Shown here: positions 17,116 to 26,561 of the stretch, one piece after another
Layout: every line of letters starts with the position of its first letter
Numbering within the stretch: position 1 is the stretch's first letter
Source of the DNA: Gracilimonas sp040882225
Lineage (GTDB): Bacteria > Bacteroidota > Rhodothermia > Balneolales > Balneolaceae
Length of the DNA: 64,000 nt
Assembly (NCBI GenBank): GCA_040882225.1
Contig: JBBEBR010000011.1
Span: 30,904 to 94,903 of the forward strand
Reading direction: 5' to 3'
Notes under the pieces: model-generated
Told to the model about the DNA's origin: nothing
What the model saw: only the letters and a program-made list of their open reading frames with translations
Databases searched by the model: none
Position numbers and translations under genes: made by a program

Positions 17116-18192
17116 TTGCACCTGATAGTTCATATATCACCGAAAGGTATCTTTATTCATGATTTTATAGCTTTTGTTGAAAAGTATTTCAATAAGAGAG
17201 GACATAAATATTTTTTATATGTGAAAAAAGATGTTTTAGAGAAAGAAGTGAGAGATAATGAATATTTTATAAACTATAGTTCAAAAATAATCAAATTTCA
17301 GTCTCTGCGAAATTTGATTAAAATGATTACGGAGATTAACAGGGCGGAAAAAGTAATACTACATGGTCTCAATGAATCTCTCACTGTTCTTCTGCTACTA
17401 TTTATGCCATGGAATTTAAAAAAATGTTATTGGTTTTCATGGGGAGCGGATATTTATAAATATCAACAAGATGATCTTTCCCTTAAGCTGAGAATTTTAT
17501 ACATACTAAAAAGGATTGTAGTAAACCAACTTGGTTATATTGTTGTGACGATTGAGGGAGAGTACAAAAATATAAAGAAATGGTTTGGTGCGCGGGGTAA
17601 ATGGATAAGTAGTTTTAAGTACCCAAGCAATTTGTATAAAGATCAACCCGTAAATTATCAGTCTGTTGATGACGGTGTGACCAGAATTTTACTGGGAAAC
17701 TCTGCAAGTCCTTCCAATAATCATATGGAAGTTTTGGAGCGGATAAAGCAGACGATTCCGAAACATGCTGAATATATCATCTATTGTCCGCTTTCCTATG
17801 GGGATGCTTCGAATGCAAAAAAAGTATGTGATAAAGGTCATTATTATTTTGGTGATCGATTTAAACCATTAATAGATTTTATGCCTTTGGATGATTATTT
17901 AAACCTTTTGTTTAAAATTGATATCGCAATTTTTAATCATAATAGGCAGCAAGGGATGGGAAATATCATCACATTACTTGGTATGGGGAAAAAAGTATTC
18001 ATAAGAGAAGATGTTACACCATGGGAATTTTTTAATGGATTAGATATAAATATTTTTTCGATTAATGATCTTGAATTCAAACCTCTAGACGAGGTATCTA
18101 AAGAGCAAAACTTAAAGGTAATCAGAAGCTATTTTTCAGTAGAAAGATTAAAAAATGAACTGAACAAAATTTTTCATTCACCTAATTTATGA
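17116..18192 (+). CDS. WecF-like TDP-N-acetylfucosamine:lipid II Fuc4NAc transferase (GT56)
   Basis: A 358-residue protein resembling WecF of enterobacterial common antigen synthesis, which adds Fuc4NAc from dTDP-Fuc4NAc to lipid-linked GlcNAc-ManNAcA at the cytoplasmic membrane face. The N-terminus MHLIVHISPKGIFIHDF, the motif WFSWGADIYKY, the segment LLGNSASPSNNHMEVLERI and the C-terminal QQGMGNIITLLGMGKKVFIRED fit GT56. The start is a TTG; an upstream in-frame stop at 17092 rules out a longer protein. The next gene, a WecE-like transaminase, overlaps by four bases. The acceptor may differ from the enterobacterial one. Confidence 0.82.
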   Translation: MHLIVHISPKGIFIHDFIAFVEKYFNKRGHKYFLYVKKDVLEKEVRDNEYFINYSSKIIKFQSLRNLIKMITEINRAEKVILHGLNESLTVLLLLFMPWNLKKCYWFSWGADIYKYQQDDLSLKLRILYILKRIVVNQLGYIVVTIEGEYKNIKKWFGARGKWISSFKYPSNLYKDQPVNYQSVDDGVTRILLGNSASPSNNHMEVLERIKQTIPKHAEYIIYCPLSYGDASNAKKVCDKGHYYFGDRFKPLIDFMPLDDYLNLLFKIDIAIFNHNRQQGMGNIITLLGMGKKVFIREDVTPWEFFNGLDINIFSINDLEFKPLDEVSKEQNLKVIRSYFSVERLKNELNKIFHSPNL

Positions 18193-19313
18193 TACCATTC
18201 AATAAACAAAACCTTTTTGGGGATGAACTTGAATATATTAAAGATACCTACGCTTCTCGAAAAGTTGCCGGTGATGGTAAATACACCAAATGGTGTAATT
18301 CCTTTATTGAAAATAAATTCGGAACTAAAAAAGCTTTACTGACAACATCAGGCACGCATGCTCTTGAATTAGCCATGCTATTAATAGATCTTAAACCCGG
18401 TGATGAAGTAATTATCCCCTCTTATACTTTTGTATCTACAGCAAATGCCATTGTGTTGCGAGGAGCCACTCCTGTCTTTGTAGATATTAGAAAGGACACA
18501 TTAAACATGAATGAAAAATTAATTGAAGAGAAAATTTCAGAGAGAACGAAAGCAATACTACCTGTTCATTATGCAGGCGTTTCATGTGAGATGGATTCAA
18601 TAAATAATATTGCTGAAAAATATAATTTGTTTGTTATCGAAGATGCGGCTCAGGGTGTGAATGCCAAATACAAAGACCGGTATTTAGGAACATTGGGCCA
18701 TTTTGGATGCTACAGTTTTCATGAAACCAAAAACTATAGTATGGGTGAGGGTGGGGCCATTTTAATTAATGACGAACGATTTATAGAACGAGCAGAAATC
18801 CTTCGTGAAAAAGGAACCAATAGGGCAAAATTTTTTCGAGGTGAAGTGGATAAATATACTTGGGTTGATATTGGATCAAGCTTTTTGCCTTCAGATATCA
18901 ATGCCGCCATACTCAGAGCTCAATTTGAACATCTCGATCAGATTCAAAAAAAGAGAACCTCTATATTTGATTTTTATTATAAAGCTCTGAAACCACTTCA
19001 TGATTCAGGAATGATTCGTCTTCCCATTATACCCGACAATTGTTCTTCAAATGCACATATGTTCTATATTCTTGCTAAAGATATGGAGGAAAGAACAAGA
19101 CTGATCAGTCATCTTAAGGAATCAGGAATTTTAGCTGTCTTTCACTATGTTCCGCTCCATTCAAGCGAATTTGCCCGAAGTCAATTCGGTAATATAAAAC
19201 TTCCGGTAACGGAAGAATTATCGCAGAGATTGGTTCGATTACCTATGTATTATGATCTAGAAATGAAGGAAGTCGATGCTGTTATTCATGCCATTAATTC
19301 CTTTTATAACTAA
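18189..19313 (+). CDS. wecE: WecE-like dTDP-4-amino-4,6-dideoxygalactose transaminase
   Basis: A 374-residue PLP aminotransferase of the DegT/DnrJ/EryC1/StrS family. In the WecE reaction it aminates dTDP-4-keto-6-deoxyglucose at C4 to give dTDP-4-amino-4,6-dideoxygalactose. MIPFNKQNLFGDELEYI, SGTHALELAMLLIDLKPGDEV, IPSYTFVSTANAIVLRGATPVFVDI, the cofactor aspartate in IEDAAQG and the Schiff-base lysine in SFHETKNYSMGEGGA are all seen. HETKN rather than SFHPTKN/SFHGHK is characteristic of the WecE branch. Its ATG overlaps the end of the wecF-like gene, so the two are coupled. Assignment to this exact sugar is supported by its neighbours. Confidence 0.87.
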   Translation: MIPFNKQNLFGDELEYIKDTYASRKVAGDGKYTKWCNSFIENKFGTKKALLTTSGTHALELAMLLIDLKPGDEVIIPSYTFVSTANAIVLRGATPVFVDIRKDTLNMNEKLIEEKISERTKAILPVHYAGVSCEMDSINNIAEKYNLFVIEDAAQGVNAKYKDRYLGTLGHFGCYSFHETKNYSMGEGGAILINDERFIERAEILREKGTNRAKFFRGEVDKYTWVDIGSSFLPSDINAAILRAQFEHLDQIQKKRTSIFDFYYKALKPLHDSGMIRLPIIPDNCSSNAHMFYILAKDMEERTRLISHLKESGILAVFHYVPLHSSEFARSQFGNIKLPVTEELSQRLVRLPMYYDLEMKEVDAVIHAINSFYN

Positions 19314-19364
19314 TAATTATTGTATCTGAGTATCACAATTGAAATCTTATTTAATTAAAACAGT

Positions 19365-19850
19365 ATGATATCAAGTAAAGCGAAAATTGGTAAAAACACT
19401 GATATCCATCCTTTAGCATATATAGAAGATGGAGTTGAAGTTGGAGATAATACTAAAATAGGTCCATTTTGCATTGTCCGAGAAGGGGCAAAGATAGGTG
19501 AAAATTGCAAGTTTACCGCCTATTGTGAAATAAGGGAAAATGTGATGATTGGAGATAACACATCATTTGGCAGTAGGTGTACAATATCGGCTAATGCTAC
19601 TATTGGAAAAGGCGTGACAATTAAATATGGATTTGTATTAACTGATACTCCAGATCTTAAACATGGCGATGTAAAAGTAGTTAAAGGAGTTGGTGACGGT
19701 GCGATGATCGGTGCTAATGTAACTTTAATGCCCGGTTTCTTTATCGGTAAAAATGTAATAATAGGAGCATGTTCACAAGTTCGCTCTAATGTATCCGATA
19801 ATGAAATTTGGTATGGAAATCCTGCAAAATTTTTTAAAATAAATAAATGA
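19365..19850 (+). CDS. Left-handed beta-helix (hexapeptide) acyltransferase
   Basis: A 161-residue protein made almost wholly of [LIV]-G-x-x hexapeptide repeats (AKIGKNTDIHPLAYIEDGVEVGDNTKIG pattern), forming a trimeric left-handed beta-helix. Such enzymes transfer acetyl from acetyl-CoA, often to amino-sugar nucleotides (WbpD, PglD, FdtC types). The C-terminal IWYGNPAKFFK motif is the usual coil end. It sits 51 bases after the WecE-like gene and overlaps the next gene by four bases. It may N-acetylate dTDP-Fuc4N, or another sugar in the same glycan; the WecD-like protein next to it is an equal candidate. Confidence 0.87.
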   Translation: MISSKAKIGKNTDIHPLAYIEDGVEVGDNTKIGPFCIVREGAKIGENCKFTAYCEIRENVMIGDNTSFGSRCTISANATIGKGVTIKYGFVLTDTPDLKHGDVKVVKGVGDGAMIGANVTLMPGFFIGKNVIIGACSQVRSNVSDNEIWYGNPAKFFKINK

Positions 19851-20524
19851 AAATAAATGAATGGATGTCAAATTTCTACGGAATGCCTTGGTTGGAAATA
19901 GAAGATGAGAATGATGCCATAGAAGATCAAAAAAAATGTCTACTGGAATGGAGAGTACCAGTACAAAATATTTCTTCTTTTTTTTCGGCTCAGGAAAAAA
20001 ATTTTGATTTGGTAGAAAGTTCTATTCTTTTTGAAACAAAAGTTAAAGGATTACCTGTTGAGTTTCCTGAAATTTCATTGGCTACAGATGATGATTTGGA
20101 TGAAATGCTTCAAATCACACACAAGTGTATGATTAGAAATGAAATGGTATATACTCGTTTTAAAAACTCAAGATATTTCACTATTGAACAATGTGATGAA
20201 TATTATCAATTGTCTGTAAAGAATAATTTCTTTGATAAAAAAACAGTTTCTGTTGTTTCAAGAGATAATTATGGAATTAATGGTTTTTATATGCTCAAAG
20301 AAGTAAATGGAAATGTTTTTAAAGGAGTCATGACTGGAGTGTTGCCTCATGCACGGGGAAAACGATTGCATATTAAAATGCAACAATTTTCATTTGCATT
20401 TATTGACCGTAGCATTACAGTAATAAATTCCACGCAACTAAATAATTTTAATGTTATAAAAAATCATATGAAAGAAGGCCGAAACATTTCAAAAATTGAG
20501 TATATTTTTTATCTAAAAAAATAG
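19847..20524 (+). CDS. WecD-like GNAT acetyltransferase (probable dTDP-fucosamine acetyltransferase)
   Basis: A 225-residue protein. The first half (KNFDLVESSILFETKV) and the segment YTRFKNSRYFTIEQCDEYYQ follow the layout of E. coli WecD, where a divergent N-terminal domain precedes a GNAT fold. The acetyl-CoA loop is weak (GVLPHARGKRLHIKMQQF in place of Q-x-x-G-x-G/A) and the C-terminus VINSTQLNNFNVIKNHMKEG ends as GNAT domains do. WecD makes dTDP-Fuc4NAc, the substrate of WecF encoded three genes upstream. Similarity is distant, so context carries much of the call. The start overlaps the preceding gene by four bases. Confidence 0.65.
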   Translation: MKINEWMSNFYGMPWLEIEDENDAIEDQKKCLLEWRVPVQNISSFFSAQEKNFDLVESSILFETKVKGLPVEFPEISLATDDDLDEMLQITHKCMIRNEMVYTRFKNSRYFTIEQCDEYYQLSVKNNFFDKKTVSVVSRDNYGINGFYMLKEVNGNVFKGVMTGVLPHARGKRLHIKMQQFSFAFIDRSITVINSTQLNNFNVIKNHMKEGRNISKIEYIFYLKK

Positions 20525-20621
20525 AAATAGACCTCACTCATTGTTGCGGTATATATAGAATAAATATTCATGTCCTTTCCACCAAAATGATAAAGATTAT
20601 CGGCTTGAATAAACGCTCGTT

Positions 20622-21452
20622 TTAGTAGTGTTTATTTTTGTGAGGCACATTTAATTTTTCCCCTTTTATTTTTAGTGAAAACTTCTTGTTTGGAAAGCTT
20701 GGAAATTTAGTAAAATGTACCGGTAGCTCTATATTCTCTATGTAAACAGCACACATGGTGTTTGATACATGATATAAGTTTTTGTGTTTATCTTTAGGAA
20801 TTCCATCTAAAATTGCTTTCAAAGTGGTATAACGAGTATTTTCAGTATGGAAGCCATAGTCATGCCATACGATTACTGCGCTATTGCTTTTTCTTAAAGG
20901 GAATACTTTTTTAGTGTCGCTTAATACACCTTCATAGGTATGATCCCCATCTACAAATATGAGATCAAATTTCTTGTCAAGTTGATTGAAATCATATGTG
21001 TGAGAATTCGCTTCAATTCTTTTTATTTTATTTATATGGTTTGAAAATACCCCATGAACTTTGATGAATTCTTCTCCAAAATTTAATTGTTTCATTTCAT
21101 CACTAGACAATGTTAATGATGTACAATCTTCAGTAACATTCGAAACATTAACCAAGCTCTCTCCCCTCCAACTACCTATTTCTAAATAGGCACATTTACT
21201 AATCTTTTTTGCCAATGATTTAAGCAAAACTAAATCGGTTATAAGGGATGTACCTTGTAAAAAACTATAAGAATCTATTTCTTCATCCAAACCTGGAAAC
21301 AAGTCTAAAATGTTAATTGAAGGTAGTTGTTCAATGTTATATTTAGCAATGAGCTTTTTTTTAAAATAAACTTGTTCTCGAACCCTTACGCCCTCCAATA
21401 GAACTGCGATTGGGTTTTGAAGTAATACTTTTAGCCCTAGTTTCTTATTCAT
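20622..21452 (-). CDS. Class I SAM-dependent methyltransferase
   Basis: A 276-residue protein with the Methyltransf_24-like Rossmann core. Motif I is YLEIGSWRGESLV near residue 90, and FDLIFVDGDHTYEGVLSD near residue 165 is the typical post-II motif, with VIVWHDYGF following. The N-terminal 70 residues are not recognised. Such enzymes in glycan loci often methylate sugars, though the substrate is unknown. It is on the opposite strand from the Fuc4NAc genes and about 270 bases from wecB, with no shared transcript evident. Confidence 0.8.
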   Translation of the reverse strand: MNKKLGLKVLLQNPIAVLLEGVRVREQVYFKKKLIAKYNIEQLPSINILDLFPGLDEEIDSYSFLQGTSLITDLVLLKSLAKKISKCAYLEIGSWRGESLVNVSNVTEDCTSLTLSSDEMKQLNFGEEFIKVHGVFSNHINKIKRIEANSHTYDFNQLDKKFDLIFVDGDHTYEGVLSDTKKVFPLRKSNSAVIVWHDYGFHTENTRYTTLKAILDGIPKDKHKNLYHVSNTMCAVYIENIELPVHFTKFPSFPNKKFSLKIKGEKLNVPHKNKHY

Positions 21453-21720
21453 TCAAAATGTATTTATTGTTTAAATATATTATGCTTAATAATATCATAA
21501 ATAGATAGAAAATATTTAAAGAACGTAAGGAAATATAAATAATGACGGTTGCGATTACTAAAACAGTGAATTGTAATCTCTAAAAAAGAGCTCCTTTAAA
21601 TTCTTTTGCCCATTTCTGATATTCAATTTCCTTTTCATCCAGACTTTATTTTAGCAACGATTTAGCTTCATGTTCTACCCTAATATCCGGGGAAATTTCT
21701 TTCAAGGACCATCAAAATTT

Positions 21721-22791
21721 TCATGGCTGTTCCAGTTTGATGAGGATCTCAGTAATTTTTTTCGCAGCATTTCCCTCTCCATACAATGGCTTCCATATAC
21801 TAATACTATCAGATTTTTCAACTGCAGAAATTATTTTCTTCTCATCCGCCCCCGCCAAAATATTCCAGCCACCTTCAAGCGTCTCTACCCATTCAGTTTC
21901 TTCACGAATGGTAATACATAGTTTTTTCATCCAATACGCTTCTTTCTGAAGCCCTCCGGAGTCTGTTATTACCTTAGAACAATTTTTCAATAAAATAAGC
22001 ATCTTGAAATAGGAAACTGGATCAATCAGGTGTAGATTTTCAGGAATAATAAGGTCTTTTAATTTACTTTTATTTCTTGGATGAACCGGCCAAAGTACAG
22101 GCTGATTTAATTTTCCAAAGGCACTAATGATGGATTTTAAATTATCAGGATCATCTGTATTGGACGGACGATGAATAGTGGCAAGAATGAATTCGCCTGT
22201 TTTTAAGTGAGTAACATCAGCCAATGTATATTTTCGATCTGCGATCTCTGAAAAGGTCAAAACGGCATTATACATCACATCGCCAGCATTAAATACATTT
22301 TTGGTAATTCCTTCTTTTTTTAGCTGTTCAACTCCTTTCAATGATGAACAAAAAAGAAGATCCGAAGCGTGATCAGTAAGTATTCGATTAATTTCCTCAG
22401 GCATTTCCCTGTTAAAACTTCTTAGTCCTGCTTCAATATGTACAACCGGGATATGCAGCTTTGATGCCACGATAGCGCCTGATAGTGTAGAATTTGTATC
22501 ACCGTAAACAAGAACGGCATCAGGATACTTATCGAGATCCATGATATATTCTTCAAGCTTTTGCATGATCAAGCCCATCTGCATACCATGATTTCCTGAT
22601 CCCACCTCCAAATTCACAGAAGGCGCCGGAAGTCCAAGCTCTTCCCAAAAAACAGTACTCATTTCATGGTCATAATGCTGACCTGTATGAACGATTCGTT
22701 CACTAATTCCAGCTTCAGCCATGGCCTTAGAAACAACTGCCGCTTTCACAAATTGAGGGCGGGCGCCAACAATGGTTAAAATGGTTTTCAT
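21721..22791 (-). CDS. wecB: UDP-N-acetylglucosamine 2-epimerase (non-hydrolysing)
   Basis: A 356-residue enzyme that interconverts UDP-GlcNAc and UDP-ManNAc in the cytoplasm, feeding ManNAc or ManNAcA into surface glycans. The N-terminal TIVGARPQFVKAA, GQHYDHEMS, VYGDTNSTLSGAIVA, the catalytic EAGLRSFNREMPEE, NRILTDHASDLLF and the UDP-binding DSGGLQKEAYWM are all conserved. In enterobacterial common antigen, WecB supplies the ManNAcA precursor of the same repeat unit that contains Fuc4NAc, but no wecC-like dehydrogenase is in the window. The start overlaps the glycosyltransferase stop by four bases. Confidence 0.95.
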   Translation of the reverse strand: MKTILTIVGARPQFVKAAVVSKAMAEAGISERIVHTGQHYDHEMSTVFWEELGLPAPSVNLEVGSGNHGMQMGLIMQKLEEYIMDLDKYPDAVLVYGDTNSTLSGAIVASKLHIPVVHIEAGLRSFNREMPEEINRILTDHASDLLFCSSLKGVEQLKKEGITKNVFNAGDVMYNAVLTFSEIADRKYTLADVTHLKTGEFILATIHRPSNTDDPDNLKSIISAFGKLNQPVLWPVHPRNKSKLKDLIIPENLHLIDPVSYFKMLILLKNCSKVITDSGGLQKEAYWMKKLCITIREETEWVETLEGGWNILAGADEKKIISAVEKSDSISIWKPLYGEGNAAKKITEILIKLEQP

Positions 22792-24092
22792 GATGTAAGC
22801 TGGTTTAATTCATTTGCCATTATTTCAGTTAATGATTTTCGCGAATATTGATCTGCATTTTCACCTTGGTATGATGAAATTCCTTTTTGCCAGTTTGAAT
22901 ACAGGCGAAGAAGTTCACTTTTCAACCGCTCTTTCTCTGAGTAGAGAATAAAAGTCCCCGATTTAGTCTCTTCAATCACTTTTTTGATATCTCCTTCTAC
23001 AGGGCTAAGACAAACAATGGGACGCTTAGCTGCCAGGTATTCAAACAATTTTCCGGTTAGAATAAGAGGAGCATTGGGCGTATTATTTACGATAAGTAAG
23101 AGCGCATCCGACTGTTGCTGAAACCGGATAATTTCATTGTGAGGTACATAATCGATCAGTTCCACCATATCTTGAACGCCAAAATGATTGATGTCTTCTT
23201 TTATAGAACTGTCCACTTTTCCTATCAATCGTAATTTGAAATTAACAGCAAAATCCTTTTCAACTGTTTTTAAATCGGCTAATGATTGCCAAAGCACTTG
23301 AGGGTTTCGGGATGGTGTCATCATCCCAACATGAGAGAGTGTGAACATAGAAGCTTTTTTATACTCTGATTCAGTAAAATCTGCAGCATCAAAACCATTG
23401 GGTATTACAGAGATATTTGTATCAGTAAACTCAGAAAATTCTTTTTTCATTGTAGGACTTATCACAACTATTTTGTTTGCTGTATCGAGTACTTTTTTTT
23501 CCAGTTTATGATGTTTTTTTCTTGCAAAGTCAGAGAGCTTAAGATCTTCAAAGAAATCGATGTTTGTCCACGGATCCCGAAAATCAGCGAGCCATGGTAA
23601 TGATAGTGTTCGTGATACTTTCAACCCAATCATATGCATGGAGTGGGGTGGGCCAGTAGAAACAATAGCATCAACCTGATGTTTTTGAAGGTATTTGTTC
23701 AAAAATCTGACAGAAGGCCGAATCCAGAATTTCCGGGCATCAGGGATAAAGAGATTTCCCCTTATCCATATAGAGAGGTCGTGGTAGAAAGAAGATTCCT
23801 TTCCAGATTGCATCAAGCCTGATCCCAATTGCGCCTCTTTTTTCAGGCCTACCAGTTTTTTATAGAAGGAATAGGGTTCCCAAATTGGTTGCGTGATTAT
23901 TGTTACATCTTTGGGGATATCATTACTTAGCGAGTGGTCTATAGCTGGTCGCTCTGGATTAGAAGGTGTATAAATAACTGGCTCCCAACCATAATCTCGA
24001 AGATACTTGCAAAATTTAACCCAACGCTGTACACCAGAACCTCCACTTGGCGACCAGTAATAGGTAATGATTAAAACTTTTTTACGAGCCAC
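22788..24092 (-). CDS. Glycosyltransferase family 4-like
   Basis: A GT-B fold glycosyltransferase of about 434 residues. The N-terminus VARKKVLIITYYWSPSGGSGVQRW is the donor/acceptor glycine-rich opening of many Bacteroidota GT4 proteins. The linker to the C-terminal Rossmann domain contains SVIPNGFDAADF, and EYLAAKRPIVCLSPVEGD is the nucleotide-sugar site. The frame reaches a TTG at 24137, which would overlap yfhO by 56 bases. The GTG at 24092 places the conserved VLIITYYW at the start and leaves an 11-base overlap, so I prefer it. The sugar transferred is unknown. Confidence 0.85.
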   Translation of the reverse strand: MARKKVLIITYYWSPSGGSGVQRWVKFCKYLRDYGWEPVIYTPSNPERPAIDHSLSNDIPKDVTIITQPIWEPYSFYKKLVGLKKEAQLGSGLMQSGKESSFYHDLSIWIRGNLFIPDARKFWIRPSVRFLNKYLQKHQVDAIVSTGPPHSMHMIGLKVSRTLSLPWLADFRDPWTNIDFFEDLKLSDFARKKHHKLEKKVLDTANKIVVISPTMKKEFSEFTDTNISVIPNGFDAADFTESEYKKASMFTLSHVGMMTPSRNPQVLWQSLADLKTVEKDFAVNFKLRLIGKVDSSIKEDINHFGVQDMVELIDYVPHNEIIRFQQQSDALLLIVNNTPNAPLILTGKLFEYLAAKRPIVCLSPVEGDIKKVIEETKSGTFILYSEKERLKSELLRLYSNWQKGISSYQGENADQYSRKSLTEIMANELNQLTS

Positions 24093-26559
24093 CGGATTTT
24101 CTGTTTTTGAGCCAGGTGAATCCCCATAATCCTGCAATTAATAACTGGGCAATCAAAGAGAACCACGTTAAAGCTACACCCACCCGGAAAGATTGGGGAT
24201 CAAAGCGGAGTTCAAGTTCATGTTCGCCGGCAGGAATTTGTATCCCACGAAGCAGGTAATTTGTTTTATAAATGGGGATTTCTTCACCGTTCAGTTCAGC
24301 CTTCCATCCCGCCGGATAAAAAATTTCACTAAGCACCAGAAAACCAGGCTCAGAACGGCTGAGGGAAAGTGAAATCTCGGGCCCGGTATAATTTGTGACT
24401 TCAACGGAAGAAGCAGTGTCAGCAGCTGTCGTAATTTGATCCTGAGTTTCAACAATGGCGGTTTGGGAAAAGTCAACTTCTCCGGGATTTAGATAAGCAA
24501 AGGCTTCTTTTGGATCATCAGCAATAATCATAGAATCAACGAAAAAAGCCTTAGGCAGTACATTCTGATTCTCATAGACCACGCCTCTGTCGCCACGAAA
24601 TACGGGTTCAAATCCCCGCAGTGGCAGCCCTTCTTGATATGTTAAATATTTGACATTGAGTAAACTTAATAGCTCTGGATTGAACTTTGGACTCTGCACA
24701 TCCAGCGGCCCGCCCCCATACATTACATCCTGAACAATACTTAGTTTTGCCCCGGTGTACCCACCCAACGATGGATAAAAATAAGAGGGAGTGGCATTGC
24801 TGTATAAATTATCCAAAAGCGGAAATACGCGATAGGGATAAGAAGAATTTTCAGCAATGTTTTCTTGAATATATGTATCAATATCCCGGCGCTGAGACTC
24901 GAGTGTTTGCTCAGGATCAACATTTGCAGCCACAATCACATTTTCGGGAATGTACCTGTTATCCACATTCAACATTTCAAAAAGTGCAATAAGCGCTAAA
25001 CCTATCATTCCCCAACCCAGAGCTACCCTTTTGGTGAACATGAGATATATCAAACCCGAGGCTAAAACGAGAATGAGTGCTAACCGCAGAAGGTCGCCTT
25101 TGGCTTTATCTTCTCGTTCGGGAGCCATTTCAGAATTCACATAACTTCTCGCACGTTCTACCACTTGTGGATTTTGCGGACTTACCTGATTCTGCTGCGC
25201 AATTTGCCTTGCAATATTTTCAACCTCACCAGAACGAGTAAAGTCCATTGAATTAACCTGAATGAAAAGCAGAAGAATAACAGCTCCAGATAAACCGAAA
25301 GGGATATATAAGCTTTTTAACTCCGGCTTCTTTTTCTGTGTGATGAAATCTGCAAGCCATTCCAGGCCATAAACTGCTACAACAGAATAACAAAATGCAG
25401 TAAAAGCTAACCATGTTTCAGGAACCCGAAATTTTGCAAAATAGGGGATATAGTCGAAAGCGAACTGGTTGAAAAAAGCAAAATTCTCGCCCCACGCAAA
25501 AATAATTCCTAAAGTTCCTGCTCCAAAAAAAACGTACATGATTTTGCTCTTCTGTCGAAATAAAGCAATCAAAATCAGCGGTAAAGCCAGCGCTCCTATA
25601 TAATGCGGACCGCTGGTGAAAGATTTATTTCCCCAGTATTCTGGTGATGCCCCGCCAAATAAATCGGGTACAAAAAAGGTCCAGGTTTCCATAATTCCTT
25701 GCGACCAAGCAAAAGCGTAACCGGCGTCAAGGCCGGTAGAACCTTGTAATGCGGAACCTCCACGAATGCTATAAGCAGCATATTCTTGTAAAGTGAGTAA
25801 ACTTTGAGCATGGCCAAGAAGGCCGATAATAGTTCCTATTGCAAGTAATCCTGTTACTTTTGCCCAGGATTTAATGTGGTTTTCTGAATAAGCTTTCCAG
25901 GAATCAAAAATCCATAAAAAACCGATGAGATAGAAAAAGTAATAGGTAATTTGGGGATGTCCCGCCCGGATTTCTAAAGCTAAAGCCACGCAAAAGAGTA
26001 ACAATCCCGGCAGCTTTTTTTCTTTTCTTGTAAAAAGCCAATATCCGGCAATTACCCAGGGAGCAAATGCTAAGGCTACAAATTTCGAGGTGTGTCCCGC
26101 ACTAATAATAATCGGAAAATAAGCGGTAAGGCCATACATCAAACTTCCAAAAACAGCACTCAATGTTCTGAAATCCATCAAAATCAGCAGAAAGTACATG
26201 CCCGATAATAATACCCAGTACTGAAATGCGGGATAAATATTTTGAAAAAGAGAAGCAAGGTTATCAAGATGAGGAACTTGTTTTTTTGTGGAAACCACAA
26301 ACGAAGGCATTCCCCCAAACATGTTATTTACCCAAAGCGGTTCTTTGTCGTACGTTTCGCGGTATTCTATGACCGATTCTGCCCCGGCTCGCCATTGCGT
26401 AATATCATGCCGCTGGAATTCCTTTCCGCCAATAGTAGTGGCAGTAAATAGTAAAAAGGGGACTAAAAACAGAATCAGCAGTGCTATTACATGCTGTCGC
26501 GACTTTGGCTGGCTAAAGAAGAAATCCGGGTTTGTCGGCGAAGTTTTTTGCTGGCCCAT
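24082..26559 (-). CDS. YfhO family membrane protein
   Basis: An 825-residue integral membrane protein with many predicted helices in the first 520 residues, then a soluble segment and one last helix near the C-terminus (VGVALTWFSLIAQLLIAGLWGF). The motifs QWRAGAESVIEYRETYDKEPLWVNNMFGGMPSF, FRVPETWLAF and the C-terminal FYPAGWKAELNGEEIPIYKTNYLLRGIQIPAGEHE are typical of the YfhO/PF09586 family. In Bacillus relatives act in glycosylating lipoteichoic acid, with a GT-C-type fold. A similar role in surface glycan decoration is inferred. Only two bases separate it from gatC upstream. Confidence 0.9.
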   Translation of the reverse strand: MGQQKTSPTNPDFFFSQPKSRQHVIALLILFLVPFLLFTATTIGGKEFQRHDITQWRAGAESVIEYRETYDKEPLWVNNMFGGMPSFVVSTKKQVPHLDNLASLFQNIYPAFQYWVLLSGMYFLLILMDFRTLSAVFGSLMYGLTAYFPIIISAGHTSKFVALAFAPWVIAGYWLFTRKEKKLPGLLLFCVALALEIRAGHPQITYYFFYLIGFLWIFDSWKAYSENHIKSWAKVTGLLAIGTIIGLLGHAQSLLTLQEYAAYSIRGGSALQGSTGLDAGYAFAWSQGIMETWTFFVPDLFGGASPEYWGNKSFTSGPHYIGALALPLILIALFRQKSKIMYVFFGAGTLGIIFAWGENFAFFNQFAFDYIPYFAKFRVPETWLAFTAFCYSVVAVYGLEWLADFITQKKKPELKSLYIPFGLSGAVILLLFIQVNSMDFTRSGEVENIARQIAQQNQVSPQNPQVVERARSYVNSEMAPEREDKAKGDLLRLALILVLASGLIYLMFTKRVALGWGMIGLALIALFEMLNVDNRYIPENVIVAANVDPEQTLESQRRDIDTYIQENIAENSSYPYRVFPLLDNLYSNATPSYFYPSLGGYTGAKLSIVQDVMYGGGPLDVQSPKFNPELLSLLNVKYLTYQEGLPLRGFEPVFRGDRGVVYENQNVLPKAFFVDSMIIADDPKEAFAYLNPGEVDFSQTAIVETQDQITTAADTASSVEVTNYTGPEISLSLSRSEPGFLVLSEIFYPAGWKAELNGEEIPIYKTNYLLRGIQIPAGEHELELRFDPQSFRVGVALTWFSLIAQLLIAGLWGFTWLKNRKSGGS

Positions 26560-26561
26560 AC

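Noticed and set aside
24093..24137. Longer glycosyltransferase N-terminus from the TTG at 24137
   Set aside because: It would overlap yfhO by 56 bases and add residues absent from typical GT4 openings. The GTG at 24092 fits better.
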